From Actinocatenispora sp963815125 (GTDB taxonomy: Bacteria > Actinomycetota > Actinomycetes > Mycobacteriales > Micromonosporaceae), in NCBI GenBank assembly GCA_963815125.1, contig CAWFFM010000001.1, positions 434,001-498,000 on the forward strand: DNA of 64,000 nt, written 5' to 3'. The notes under the pieces are model-generated. The model did not search any database and was not told where the DNA came from. It saw nothing but the letters and a program-made list of their open reading frames with translations. The position numbers were made by a program, and so were the translations under genes. How positions within the stretch are numbered: the stretch's first letter is position 1; each line of letters begins with the position of its first letter. Shown piece by piece: positions 42,986 to 52,211 of the stretch.

Positions 42986-45159
42986 GCGAAGGCGAGGCGG
43001 GCGGCCCCGACGTGGCGGCCGGCCGGGACTCCGAGGGTCTGGAGTTCACCCAGGAGTCGGTCTGTGCGGCGCTCGACGAGGACGGTCTGGAGCACACCCA
43101 GGAGTTCGTCGCCGCCGGGTCGGTCGGCGACGCCGCTGTGCCCGATACCGCTGTGCCCGATACCGCCGGGTCCGGTTCCGTTTCGTCCGATACGGCTTCG
43201 TCCGGCGCCGTGTCGCCCGGCGCCGCACCGGACGGCGTTGCGGCGGACGGTACCTCCGGGGTTTCGAAGGACGGCCCGGCCCGGCGGACCGGACCGGGCA
43301 CGACCGGTACGCCGGGGGTGCGGCGCCGTCCGCATGTGGACGTGACACCCACCGCCATGCTGTCGGTGGTGTCCGGCCGGTCCGGTGCTGCCCGGCGCCG
43401 CCGCGACTGGGTGGATGCGGTGGACCACTGGTTCCCGGAGCGCTACCGGGTGCCGATGATGCTGACGTCGGCGGTGTCGCTCGCGCTGACCGTCGGTTTC
43501 CTGTTCCTGCCGCTGGCCGGTACGGACCTGTCCGCGCAGGTGGCGCGCGGCCACTTCTTCGAGGCGTACGGCTGGCACACCGTCGATTTCCGGTGGTACG
43601 GCGGTGTCTTCCCGTTCGGCTACAGCCTGCTCGCCGGCCCGTTGAACGCGCTGCTCGGCGCGCGCGGGGTGGGTGCGGTGTCCTGTGTCCTGGGCTCCAC
43701 CACCTTCGCCTGGCTGCTGGCCCGCCACCGGGTACGCCGGCCGGCGCTGGGCGGCGTACTGGCCGCCATGGTCGGTGTGTTCAATCTGGTCAGCGGGCGG
43801 ACCACCTTCGCGTTGGGGTTGGCGATCGGTCTGTTCGCCCTGGTCGTGGTGACGGTGCCGCGGGTTCCGCGATGGCCGCGGCTGGGCGCGGGTCTGGTCG
43901 TGGCGCTGGCGGCGACCACGGCCAGCCCGTTGGCCGGCCTGTTCGTCGGGCTCGCCGGTGGCGCGGTGCTGCTCGGTGGGCTGCGTCGGGCTGAACCCAC
44001 CCGTCGGGCAGGGCACACCCGGCGGGTCGGTCCCGCACGCCGGGTTCCGGGGCCGCACGAGACCGCCGCGCTACGCCGGGAGGCGGCGCTGCGCCGGCCG
44101 AAGAGCCGGCTGCGACATCTGTGGCGGCGGGTACCGCGGCTGACCCGGCACCTGACCGGTGCCTGGCGCGAGGGTCTCGTGCTGTGTCTGGGGGCGCTGG
44201 TCGGTCTGGTACCGAGCCTGATGTTCCCCGACCAGGGCGTGCAGCCCTTCACCTCCGACTCGATGAAGGTGTTCGTCGCGGTCGGTGTGGCGGCGTTCTT
44301 CCTGGTCCCGGCCGGCTATCGGGTGTTGCGGGTCGGCGCGGTGCTGGTCATCGTGCTGACCTTGCTGGCGTATTTCGTACCCAGCCCGGTCGGTTCGAAC
44401 GTGACCCGGCTGCCGATGCTGTACTGCGCGCCGCTGATCGCGGCCGTCTGCACCGTGGACCGGCGGCTGCTGGTGGGTGCGATCCTGGCGCTGACCTGGT
44501 GGCAGCCACCGTTGATCACCGGTGACCTGGGCAGCGCGGGAAACCCGGCCGCCCAGTCGGTGTACTACCAGCCGCTGATCGACCGGTTGGCGCAGTCGGA
44601 GCCGATCGGGCGGGTGGAGGTGGTGCCGCTGTTCGACCACTGGGAGTCGACGTACGTGGCCGAGGCGGTGCCGTTGGCGCGGGGCTGGGAACGGCAGGTC
44701 GATGTGCAGCGCAACCCGATCTTCTACGGCACGGCGCTGGCACCGGACACCTACCTGTCCTGGCTGTACCACAACGCGGTGAGCTATGTGGCGGTGGCGA
44801 GCCAGGACAGGCTCGACAAGTACGGTCGGGAGGAGGCGAACCTGATCTCCGCGAAGCTGCCGTACCTGAAGCGTGACTGGTCCAATTCCGACTGGACCCT
44901 GTACCGGGTGCTCGGGGCGCAACAGTTGGTGACCGGGGCGGGCGTACTGGTCGACTCGGGACCTACCGGTGTCACCTTCGACACCACGGTCAGCGGCGGA
45001 TTGACCGTACGGGTCCGGTGGAGCCGGTGGCTGACGCTGTCGGGTCCGGACGCCTGTTTCTACCGCCGCCCCGACGACTGGGTGGGTGTGCGGGTGAACA
45101 GCCCCGGCCGCTACCGGTTGTCCAGTGGTTGGCATCTGCACCAGGCCCACCACTGCTGA
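42982..45159 (+). CDS. Large multi-pass membrane protein, unknown function
   Basis: The protein has 725 residues. Residues 1-150 are an acidic, Ser/Ala/Pro/Gly-rich cytoplasmic part with short repeats (DTAVPDTAVPDTAGSG). At least ten hydrophobic segments follow (residues about 160-510), with a GT-C-like first loop (GHFFEAYGWHTVDFRWYGG). A C-terminal extracellular region of about 200 residues (RVEVVPLFDHWESTYVAEAVPLARGWERQ) resembles uncharacterised actinobacterial glycosyltransferase-like membrane proteins. The basic RPKSRLRHLWRRVPRL stretch at about 370 splits the helices. The GTG overlaps the glnE stop (GTGA). No catalytic motif is certain. Confidence 0.75.
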   Translation: MSEGEAGGPDVAAGRDSEGLEFTQESVCAALDEDGLEHTQEFVAAGSVGDAAVPDTAVPDTAGSGSVSSDTASSGAVSPGAAPDGVAADGTSGVSKDGPARRTGPGTTGTPGVRRRPHVDVTPTAMLSVVSGRSGAARRRRDWVDAVDHWFPERYRVPMMLTSAVSLALTVGFLFLPLAGTDLSAQVARGHFFEAYGWHTVDFRWYGGVFPFGYSLLAGPLNALLGARGVGAVSCVLGSTTFAWLLARHRVRRPALGGVLAAMVGVFNLVSGRTTFALGLAIGLFALVVVTVPRVPRWPRLGAGLVVALAATTASPLAGLFVGLAGGAVLLGGLRRAEPTRRAGHTRRVGPARRVPGPHETAALRREAALRRPKSRLRHLWRRVPRLTRHLTGAWREGLVLCLGALVGLVPSLMFPDQGVQPFTSDSMKVFVAVGVAAFFLVPAGYRVLRVGAVLVIVLTLLAYFVPSPVGSNVTRLPMLYCAPLIAAVCTVDRRLLVGAILALTWWQPPLITGDLGSAGNPAAQSVYYQPLIDRLAQSEPIGRVEVVPLFDHWESTYVAEAVPLARGWERQVDVQRNPIFYGTALAPDTYLSWLYHNAVSYVAVASQDRLDKYGREEANLISAKLPYLKRDWSNSDWTLYRVLGAQQLVTGAGVLVDSGPTGVTFDTTVSGGLTVRVRWSRWLTLSGPDACFYRRPDDWVGVRVNSPGRYRLSSGWHLHQAHHC

Positions 45160-45221
45160 AGCATACTTTCGGCGTACCGTTGCTCGGTGAAGCTTGGCAA
45201 CTCGGTCCAGCGGGAGGTGCA

Positions 45222-46643
45222 ATGACCGACGACCTGCGTGCGGCGCCCGTCGCGCTGTCCGCCGACCTGATGAAGCGTCTGGTGGACCGGCTGGTGGCGA
45301 TCGTCGGTGCCGGGCACGTACGGACCGCCCCCGGTGATCTTGAGGTGTACTCCCGGGACGCCACACCGCTGTTCCATCACCGACCCGACGTGGTCGTACT
45401 GCCCGGTGACACCGCCGAGGTCGCCGCGGTACTCCGGCTCGCCACCGAGCTGGGCGTGCCGGTGGTGCCCCGCGGCGCGGGATCAAACCTCTGCGCCGCC
45501 ACCGTCCCGCTGCGCGGCGGAATCGTACTGGTGCTGACCAGACTGACGGAGATCCTCGAGGTGTCCGGGCCGGAACTGCTGGCCCGGGTGCAGCCCGGGG
45601 TCTCCACCCAGCAGCTGGCCACCGCCGCCGCCGAGCAGGGCCTGCTCTACGTACCGGATCCGGGTTCGCGGACGGTCTCCACCGTCGGCGGGAACGTGGC
45701 CACCTGTGCCGGCGGCCTGCGTGGCCTCAAGTACGGCGTGACCCGCAACTATGTGCTCGGCCTGGAGGTGGCGTTGCCCACCGGCGAGGTGATCCGGACC
45801 GGTGGCCGGCTCTGGAAGGACGTCGCCGGCTACGACCTGACCCGGCTGCTGACCGGTTCGGAGGGCACCCTCGGGGTGATCACCGAGGTGACCGTCGCGC
45901 TGATCCCCGCACCGGCGGCGAGCCGTACCGGGGTGGCGTACTTCGCCGACCTGGCAGCCGCCGGGCGGGCCGTGGACGCCGTGATCGGCTCCGGGGTCAC
46001 CCCGGCCACCTGCGAGTTCCTGGACCGTACCTGCGTCGCGGCGGTCGAGGACTACGCGCACCTGGGCCTTTCCACCACGGCCGGCGCGCTGCTGCTGTTC
46101 GGCGACGACGGCGATCCCGGCGTGGTGGAACGCAGTCTCGCCCGGATCGCCGAGATCTGTACCGCGCACGGTGCGGTCGGTGTGACGCTGGCCGCCGACG
46201 TCGCGCAGAGCGAGGACCTGCTCGCCGCCCGCCGGTGCTCGCTGCCGGCACTGTCCCGGCTCGGGTCGCTGACCATCCTGGAGGACGCCACGGTGCCCCG
46301 GCCGATGCTGGCGCAGATGACCGACCGGATCGCCGACATCGCCGACGCGCATCGGCTCACCATCGGTACGTTCGGCCACGCCGGGGACGGCAACCTGCAC
46401 CCGACCTGCGTACTGGACGCCGAGGACGCGGACGCCGTGGCCCGCTCCCATGAGGCGTTCGGGGAGATCTTCGGCGCGGCGATCGAACTGGGCGGCACCA
46501 TCACCGGCGAGCACGGGGTGGGCGCGGCGAAGCTGCCGTACCTGTCCCGGCGGCTCGGTGAGGACCAGCTCGCGCTGCTGCGCCGGATCAAGACCGCGTT
46601 CGACCCTGCGGGCATCCTCAACCCCGGAAAGCTGGGTTCGTGA
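45222..46643 (+). CDS. glcD: FAD-linked oxidase, GlcD-like
   Basis: The protein has 473 residues. The FAD-binding PCMH domain spans about residues 45-225 (VVVLPGDTAEVAAVLRLA, VPRGAGSNLCAATVP, GNVATCAGGLRGLKYGVTRNYVLGLEV, LTGSEGTLGVITEVTVAL). The C-terminal FAD-oxidase domain has the FGHAGDGNLHPT block and GTITGEHGVGAAKLPYL. It is a flavin subunit oxidising 2-hydroxy acids such as glycolate or lactate to 2-oxo acids. The gene begins 62 bases after the membrane protein and its TGA overlaps the ATG of the iron-sulfur subunit (TGATG), so a two-subunit complex is likely. Confidence 0.9.
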   Translation: MTDDLRAAPVALSADLMKRLVDRLVAIVGAGHVRTAPGDLEVYSRDATPLFHHRPDVVVLPGDTAEVAAVLRLATELGVPVVPRGAGSNLCAATVPLRGGIVLVLTRLTEILEVSGPELLARVQPGVSTQQLATAAAEQGLLYVPDPGSRTVSTVGGNVATCAGGLRGLKYGVTRNYVLGLEVALPTGEVIRTGGRLWKDVAGYDLTRLLTGSEGTLGVITEVTVALIPAPAASRTGVAYFADLAAAGRAVDAVIGSGVTPATCEFLDRTCVAAVEDYAHLGLSTTAGALLLFGDDGDPGVVERSLARIAEICTAHGAVGVTLAADVAQSEDLLAARRCSLPALSRLGSLTILEDATVPRPMLAQMTDRIADIADAHRLTIGTFGHAGDGNLHPTCVLDAEDADAVARSHEAFGEIFGAAIELGGTITGEHGVGAAKLPYLSRRLGEDQLALLRRIKTAFDPAGILNPGKLGS

Positions 46644-47737
46644 TGAGCGGCCCGGCCCCGACCGGCGATCCGTTCGACGCCGACCTGCTCGGCCGCTGCA
46701 TGTCCTGCGGGTTCTGTCTGCCGGCCTGCCCCACCTACCGGCTGACCGGGGAGGAGGCGTCCTCGCCGCGGGGCCGCATCACCCTGATGCGCGCCGTACA
46801 GGAGGAGCGGCTGGACGTCACCGACCCCACCGTGCTCGCCCAGTCGGAGTTCTGTCTGGGTTGCCGGGCCTGTGAACCGGTCTGCCCGGCCGGCGTGCAG
46901 TACGGCGACCTGCTGGAACAGTGGCGCGACCGAGCCTGGCAGGGTCGCCGTCGGCCAGTACTGGCCCGGCTGCTGATGTTGCTGGTCGGCCGCCTCGGAA
47001 TGGTCGGCATCGAGGTAGCCGGGGTGCTGCGGCGGACCGCCCGGACCCGGAGCGCGGCCCGCGGCGAGCAGAACCCGCAGCTGATGCTCGGCTGCGTGGA
47101 GCGGGTGCTGTACCCGAAGGTGTCCCGCTCGGCCCGCCGCCTCGCACCGGAGCTGCGCGCGCCGGCCCGGCAGGGTTGCTGCGGTGCGCTGCACGCGCAC
47201 AACGGCGACACGGCGGGTGGGCGTCGGATGGCGCAACGGCTCGGCCGGGCGTTGCCCGGCACCATCGTCACCACCTCCGGCGGATGTGCCGCGCACCTGG
47301 CCGCGGAACTGGGCGAGGACCGGGTACAGGAACTGTCCGCCTGGCTGGTCGCCGGGCACGGGCCGGACCCGGCCACGCTGCGTCCACTCATGGTGGACGG
47401 CCGGCGGGCCCGGCTCGGACTGCAAGACTCCTGCCATCTGCGCAACGCGCTGGGGGTCTGGCGACAACCGCGGGACCTGCTCGCCCGCCTCGGCGACTAC
47501 GTGGAGGTACCGGACGCCGGTTCCTGCTGCGGTGCGGCCGGCTCGTACTCGGTGCTCCGCCCGGCCGACTCCGCCAAGGTCCTGGCGCCGAAACTGGACG
47601 CGATCGAGCGGCTCGACCTGGACTACCTGGTGGTGGTGAACCCGGGCTGCTACCGGCAGGTCGCGCAGGGGTTGCGCCGCCGCCGCTCGCGTACCCGGGT
47701 GGTGCACCTCGCTGAACTGCTCGTCGGCACCGACTGA
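46643..47737 (+). CDS. glcF: Iron-sulfur subunit, GlcF-like
   Basis: The protein has 364 residues. Two 4Fe-4S motifs lie in the first 85 residues (CMSCGFCLPACPTYR and CLGCRACEPVCPAG). Two CCG domains follow in the second half (QGCCGALHAHNGD and AGSCCGAAGSYSV) with a LQDSCHLRNALG segment between. This is the electron-transfer subunit that pairs with GlcD and passes electrons to the respiratory chain. The ATG overlaps the glcD stop. No glcE-like third subunit is seen, as in many actinobacteria where GlcD and GlcF suffice or where the substrate is D-lactate. Confidence 0.9.
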   Translation: MSGPAPTGDPFDADLLGRCMSCGFCLPACPTYRLTGEEASSPRGRITLMRAVQEERLDVTDPTVLAQSEFCLGCRACEPVCPAGVQYGDLLEQWRDRAWQGRRRPVLARLLMLLVGRLGMVGIEVAGVLRRTARTRSAARGEQNPQLMLGCVERVLYPKVSRSARRLAPELRAPARQGCCGALHAHNGDTAGGRRMAQRLGRALPGTIVTTSGGCAAHLAAELGEDRVQELSAWLVAGHGPDPATLRPLMVDGRRARLGLQDSCHLRNALGVWRQPRDLLARLGDYVEVPDAGSCCGAAGSYSVLRPADSAKVLAPKLDAIERLDLDYLVVVNPGCYRQVAQGLRRRRSRTRVVHLAELLVGTD

Positions 47738-47858
47738 CGCACCGTGGAAGTGGCCCCGCCCGGCGGATGCCGGACCGGGCCTGCGGCGGGGACAGGGTAC
47801 GGTGTGCGCGTCGAAGCCCCGTGACCTTCCGGTCGCGCCGCCGTCGTCGGGAGATCCC

Positions 47859-48803
47859 GTGCGTGACATCGCCGTGTTCAGTGGTTCCGCCCATCCCGAG
47901 TTGGCGGCGGAGATCTGCGATCAGCTGGAGGTCCCGCTGCACCCGTGCCGGGTGACCCGGTTCGCCAACGACTGCCTCGAGGTGCAGTTGCAGGCCAACT
48001 GCCGGGAGCGCGACGTCTACCTGGTGCAGCCGCTGGTGCCGCCGGTCCAGGAGAACCTGGTCGAACTGCTGCTGATGGCCGACGCCGCACGAGGCGCGTC
48101 CGCGGCGCGTACGACGGTGGTGATGCCGCACTACGCGTACGCCCGGTCGGACAAGAAGGACGCGCCGCGCATCTCGATCGGTGGCCGGCTGGTGGCCGAC
48201 CTGTTGGTCACGGCGGGCGTCGACCGGGTACTGACCATGACCCTGCACGCGCCGCAGGTCCATGGATTCTTCAGCGTGCCGGTGGATCATCTGCACGCGC
48301 TGCGTGAGCTGGCCGAACATTTCGAGGGCAGCGACCTGTCCAACAGCGTGGTGGTCTCCCCGGACCTTGGCAACGCGAAGCCGGCGTCGGCGTTCGCCCG
48401 GATCCTGGGGCTGCCGGTGGCGGCCGGGGCGAAACAGCGATTCTCCGACGACAAGGTCAGCATCTCCTCGATCATCGGTGACGTGGTCGGCCGCGACGTG
48501 ATCGTGCTCGACGACGAGATCGCCCGGGGCAGCACCATCCTGGAGCTGCTGGACCGGCTCCGGGAGCAGTCGGTGGGTTCGATCCGGGTGGCCTGTACAC
48601 ATGGCCTGTTCTCCGCCGGTGCGCTGGACCGCCTGGCCGCGCAGCCGGACGTGACCGAGATCGTGTGCACCAACTCCGTACCGGTACCCGACGGCAAGCA
48701 CCCCGACAAGTTGCGGGTGCTGTCGGTGGCACCGGCACTGGCCGAGGCGATGCGCCGGATCCACAACGGTGAGTCGGTCAGCGCGCTGTTCGAGACCTCC
48801 TGA
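47859..48803 (+). CDS. prs: Ribose-phosphate pyrophosphokinase
   Basis: The protein has 314 residues. It makes PRPP from ribose-5-phosphate and ATP. Signature parts are AVFSGSAHPELAAEI at the N-terminus, the flexible loop SDKKDAPRISIGGRLVADLL, the Mg-binding MTLHAPQVHGFFSVPVDHL, the PSPDLGNAKPAS-like region (VVVSPDLGNAKPASAFARIL) and the PRPP loop VIVLDDEIARGSTILELLDRL. The GTG start begins VRDIAVFSG. Length and motifs are complete. The neighbouring glc genes are unrelated. Another prs copy linked to glmU is usual in actinobacteria, so this may be a second PRPP synthase. Confidence 0.92.
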   Translation: MRDIAVFSGSAHPELAAEICDQLEVPLHPCRVTRFANDCLEVQLQANCRERDVYLVQPLVPPVQENLVELLLMADAARGASAARTTVVMPHYAYARSDKKDAPRISIGGRLVADLLVTAGVDRVLTMTLHAPQVHGFFSVPVDHLHALRELAEHFEGSDLSNSVVVSPDLGNAKPASAFARILGLPVAAGAKQRFSDDKVSISSIIGDVVGRDVIVLDDEIARGSTILELLDRLREQSVGSIRVACTHGLFSAGALDRLAAQPDVTEIVCTNSVPVPDGKHPDKLRVLSVAPALAEAMRRIHNGESVSALFETS

Positions 48804-48859
48804 CCCCAGCACCGACCGGTATGCCGTACCCCCGGCCGTCGCGAGACCGGACGTGCGAC

Positions 48860-49513
48860 TCAGGACCGGGTGCCGTTGAGGTAGGTCAGTACGGCCAGCA
48901 CCCGCCGGTTGTCGTCGTCTGAGGGCACCAGGGCCAGCTTGGTGAAGATATTGGTGGTGTGCTTGCTGACCGCGCCGTCGGACAGGTACAGCTGCTGGCC
49001 GATCGCCGCGTTGGACCGCCCCTCCGCCATCAATGCCAGCACCTCCCGTTCCCGCGCGGTCAGCCGGGACAGCGGCTGGTCGGCCGCATTGTGGTTCAGC
49101 AATCGGGCGATCACGTCCGGGTCCATCGCGGTACCGCCGCCGGCCACCCGGCGTACCGCGTCGATGAACTGCCCGGTGTCGAGCACCCGGTCCTTCAACA
49201 GGTAGCCCACGCCGCCGACACCATCGGCGAGCAGTTCCCGGGCGTACAACTGTTCCACGTGCGCGGACAGCACCAGTACGGGCAGGCCCGGTACCGCCCG
49301 GCGGGCTGCCAGCGCGGCCTGCAGCCCTTCGTCGGTGAACGTCGGCGGAAGCCGTACGTCGACCACCGCCACGTCGGGCCGTTCCCCGGTCAGCGCGGCG
49401 AGCAGATCGGGTCCGTTGTCCACCGCGGCCACGATGTCGAAGCCCTCGGCGCGCAACAGATGGGTCAGACCTTCCCGGAGGAGGTAGAGGTCCTCGGCAA
49501 GGACAACGCGCAC
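48860..49513 (-). CDS. NarL-type response regulator
   Basis: The protein has 217 residues. The receiver domain shows the acidic pair in VVLAEDLYLL and the phospho-acceptor Asp in VAVVDVRLPP near residue 54. Thr/Ser in VLVLSAHVEQ and Lys in GYLLKDRVLD complete the pocket. A LuxR-type helix-turn-helix follows (SRLTAREREVLALMAEGRSNAAIGQQLYLSDGAVSKHTTNIFTKL, spanning about residues 150-195). The GTG at 49513 lies inside the kinase gene's last codons, so the two are translationally coupled (49-base overlap). The target genes are unknown. Confidence 0.93.
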   Translation of the reverse strand: MRVVLAEDLYLLREGLTHLLRAEGFDIVAAVDNGPDLLAALTGERPDVAVVDVRLPPTFTDEGLQAALAARRAVPGLPVLVLSAHVEQLYARELLADGVGGVGYLLKDRVLDTGQFIDAVRRVAGGGTAMDPDVIARLLNHNAADQPLSRLTAREREVLALMAEGRSNAAIGQQLYLSDGAVSKHTTNIFTKLALVPSDDDNRRVLAVLTYLNGTRS

Positions 49514-50883
49514 GGAATCTCCATCGTCACCGTCGTCGGACCGCCCGCCGGGCTGTGCACCGTGAGCGTTCCGTCGAAAGTACCCAACCGGCGTCGTATC
49601 CCGCGCAGCCCGGTGCCCCGCGACTCGTCCACCCCACCGTGCCCGTCGTCGCTGACGACGATGCGCAGGCTGGTTCCGTCGTGCCGCACGGTGATGTCGG
49701 CTGCGCTGGCTCCGGCGTGTTTGGTGACGTTGGTCAGCGCCTCGCAGGTCGCGAAGTAGGCGGCCGACTCCACCGGTGCGCCGAGCTGGCCCTGCATCGC
49801 GACGCCGACCGTCACGTGCAGCGGGCAGTCCAGGGCCAGGGCACGTACCGCGTCACCCAGACCGCGCTCGGCCAGCACCGGTGGATGGATACCCCGGACC
49901 AGGTCCCGTAGCTCGGACAGCGCCTGCGCGGACGCCTCCCGGGTACGGGCCAGCAGCTCCCGCGCCGCCGCCGGATCGGTGTCCAGCAGCCGTTCGATGG
50001 CGCCGAGGGTCAGGCCCATGGCCACCAGGCGGGCCTGCGCGCCGTCGTGCAGGTCGCGTTCGATCCGGCGCAGTTCCGCTGCCTGCGCATCGACCGCGTC
50101 GGTACGGGTCTCGGTGAGTCGCTGCACCCGTTGGGTCAACCGGGCGCGTTCGGTGGGCGCCAGCAGGAACCGGGCGCCGCGACCGTGCAGCAGCACAGCG
50201 GGGCGGGCCAGCAGCACGCCCAGCAGCAGGTTGGCCGGCGCGCAGGCCAGCGCCACGGCGGCGAACCACGGGTGCCAATCGGTTGTCCGGTCCAGGATCC
50301 CGGTCAGCACGCCGCCCAGGCCGGCCGCGATCAGCAGCGTGGGCAGCAGCGCCGGAAGGCCGCCGAGCAGCGGTCCGAAGATCTGCCAGGCGAGGTCCCG
50401 CCAGGTGGCGGGATCCCGCTGCACCCAACGTATCTGCTGCTGCCAGCGGGACAACCACCGGTACTTGTGGTAGTCGTAGCCGTTCCAGTACCAGCCATGT
50501 TCGGTGAGCTGCATGAGTGGCCGCGGCCGGTACGGCGTAGGGATGTCCACACCGCACCATCCGGTGGCCAGTCGGCGGTGCAGACCGAGCACCCGCCGGC
50601 CACCGAATTCCGCCAGCACGATGCCGGGTACCAGCCAGCCCCACAGGTAGACGCCGATGAGCGAGCCGTGCATCAGCAGTGCGGGTCGTAGCGCCGGTAC
50701 CACGATCGCCGACAGCGGTACCGCGAGGAAGCACGTCTCCAGTACGGTCATCCCGGCCAGTACGGCGCCTCTGCCGAGCGCGACGGCAGTTCCGTACGAC
50801 GCGCGGCGGAGATCGTCGAGTCCGCGCGGCACCGTTCCCGGCCAGGCAGAACCGATCTTCCTGGTGTCCCGACCCTTCCGCAC
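49465..50883 (-). CDS. Two-component sensor histidine kinase, NarX/DesK type
   Basis: The protein has 472 residues. Several membrane helices in the first half include VLAGMTVLETCFLAVPLSAIVV, and a large soluble loop (TPYRPRPLMQLTEHGWYW) lies between them. The dimerisation helix has the phospho-acceptor His in RRIERDLHDGAQARLVAMGL. The ATPase domain follows (ATCEALTNVTKHAGASAA, VSDDGHGGVDESRGTGLRGIRRRL). It phosphorylates the overlapping response regulator. The GTG at 50883 was chosen because GGTGGAGG precedes it by 5 bases. The signal sensed is unknown. Confidence 0.92.
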   Translation of the reverse strand: MRKGRDTRKIGSAWPGTVPRGLDDLRRASYGTAVALGRGAVLAGMTVLETCFLAVPLSAIVVPALRPALLMHGSLIGVYLWGWLVPGIVLAEFGGRRVLGLHRRLATGWCGVDIPTPYRPRPLMQLTEHGWYWNGYDYHKYRWLSRWQQQIRWVQRDPATWRDLAWQIFGPLLGGLPALLPTLLIAAGLGGVLTGILDRTTDWHPWFAAVALACAPANLLLGVLLARPAVLLHGRGARFLLAPTERARLTQRVQRLTETRTDAVDAQAAELRRIERDLHDGAQARLVAMGLTLGAIERLLDTDPAAARELLARTREASAQALSELRDLVRGIHPPVLAERGLGDAVRALALDCPLHVTVGVAMQGQLGAPVESAAYFATCEALTNVTKHAGASAADITVRHDGTSLRIVVSDDGHGGVDESRGTGLRGIRRRLGTFDGTLTVHSPAGGPTTVTMEIPCALSLPRTSTSSGKV

Positions 50884-51018
50884 CTGGTCCTCCACCCCGC
50901 CCCGGCGGTACGCCCGGCCGGCGCACCGCTGTCCAGTGTGACCGGGTGGGCGGCCGGGCACAGTGTGCCCTTCCTCCCGGTCCTGGTGGGGCTGCACCCA
51001 CCTGGGCCAGGGGCCGGT

Positions 51019-51966
51019 TCAGGGTCGGCGGTTGCCGGGCGCCGGTGTGCGGGCCAGTCGCCGGGAGATCGGCGGCTGACCGCCCGGGCGCTGCGGCCCC
51101 GCGGTCCACGCCGGGCCTGCCGCCGGCTGCTCGCCGGACATCGGACTGGGTGTCCTGGCGGGTCGTGGGCCTGCCGACGCACCCAGGTCCCGCTCGCGTT
51201 TCTCGGCGTTGCGCCGCAACTGGTTGCTGAACTCGGCGTCGGCGACCAGTTCGGCGGGTGAGGCGGAGAACGCGACGAAGATGAGCAGCACGACGGTGAC
51301 GATGCTGACCACCAGGAGCAACGGCATGAGCAGGCTGTCGAACGAGGTGCCGGCGGACAGGTCCACGCCGGTCTTCGGGGTCAGCCGCATGGCGGCCATC
51401 CCGGTGTAGTGCATGCCGCAGACCGCGACACCCATCAGCGCGGCCGCGGCCAGGGTGGCTCTGCGGCCCCGGATGACCAGGGTGAACCAGAGCGCCACCG
51501 CCGAGGCCACGACGGCGATGAGAATGGAGAGGCTGAACAGGATCGGTTCGAAGCTCATCGACGCGGGCAGGACGATCGCGGCCATGCCCAGGTAGTGCAT
51601 GCCGGCCACACCGACGCCCATCAGCAGGCCGGCCAGCGCGATCCGGTGCAGCTTGCGCCCGTCGTTCCCGACGATCGCCAGTCCGGCACCCACCGCGACG
51701 ATCGCGACGACGGCGCTGACCGCGGTCAGCAGCAGGTCGTACCTGATCTGCACGTCACCGACGCTGAATCCCAGCATGGCTATGAAGTGCATCACCCAGA
51801 TCCCGGTACCGCCCAGGGACACGGATGCCACGGCGAGCCAGCCGCGCCTTCCCGGGCCGGTGAGTACCCGGGCCCGGGCCGCACACATCAGTCCCAGCAG
51901 ACAGCCGACGTACGAGGCCGCGTACGCGAGCACCGGGGTGAGCGCTCCGTAACTGAAGTGGTGCAT
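51019..51966 (-). CDS. MHYT-domain membrane sensor without output domain
   Basis: The protein has 315 residues and seven membrane helices. The MHYT motifs are seen four times (MHHF at the start, MHFIAML, MHYLGMAA, MHYTGMAA). The MHYT domain is thought to bind metal, perhaps copper, and sense O2, CO or NO. In most proteins it is fused to a GGDEF/EAL or kinase output. Here only an 80-residue disordered basic/proline-rich tail follows (after LVADAEFSNQLRRNAEKRERDL). The neighbouring HypX-like gene, which belongs to CO ligand chemistry, is divergent and 245 bases away. The link is suggestive only. Confidence 0.85.
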   Translation of the reverse strand: MHHFSYGALTPVLAYAASYVGCLLGLMCAARARVLTGPGRRGWLAVASVSLGGTGIWVMHFIAMLGFSVGDVQIRYDLLLTAVSAVVAIVAVGAGLAIVGNDGRKLHRIALAGLLMGVGVAGMHYLGMAAIVLPASMSFEPILFSLSILIAVVASAVALWFTLVIRGRRATLAAAALMGVAVCGMHYTGMAAMRLTPKTGVDLSAGTSFDSLLMPLLLVVSIVTVVLLIFVAFSASPAELVADAEFSNQLRRNAEKRERDLGASAGPRPARTPSPMSGEQPAAGPAWTAGPQRPGGQPPISRRLARTPAPGNRRP

Positions 51967-52211
51967 TGGCACGATGGGGACTGCCTTTCGCTGAGGAACG
52001 GTGTCACGGAGGGCATCGACAGGACACGCGCTCAACCGTCAGTTCGAATCCGCTCCGGGCCGCGTTACCAGAACCTGTCGAGGACTCTAGACGAATCTCC
52101 GCGCTGGTGATGACAGCGGCATCGGCCCGAGCCGATGACCAGCCAGATCTCCGGAGTGTCCTGCGTTACTTTATTTGCGCCGAGCCCTGCATCTCGCTAC
52201 GGTCACGCATT

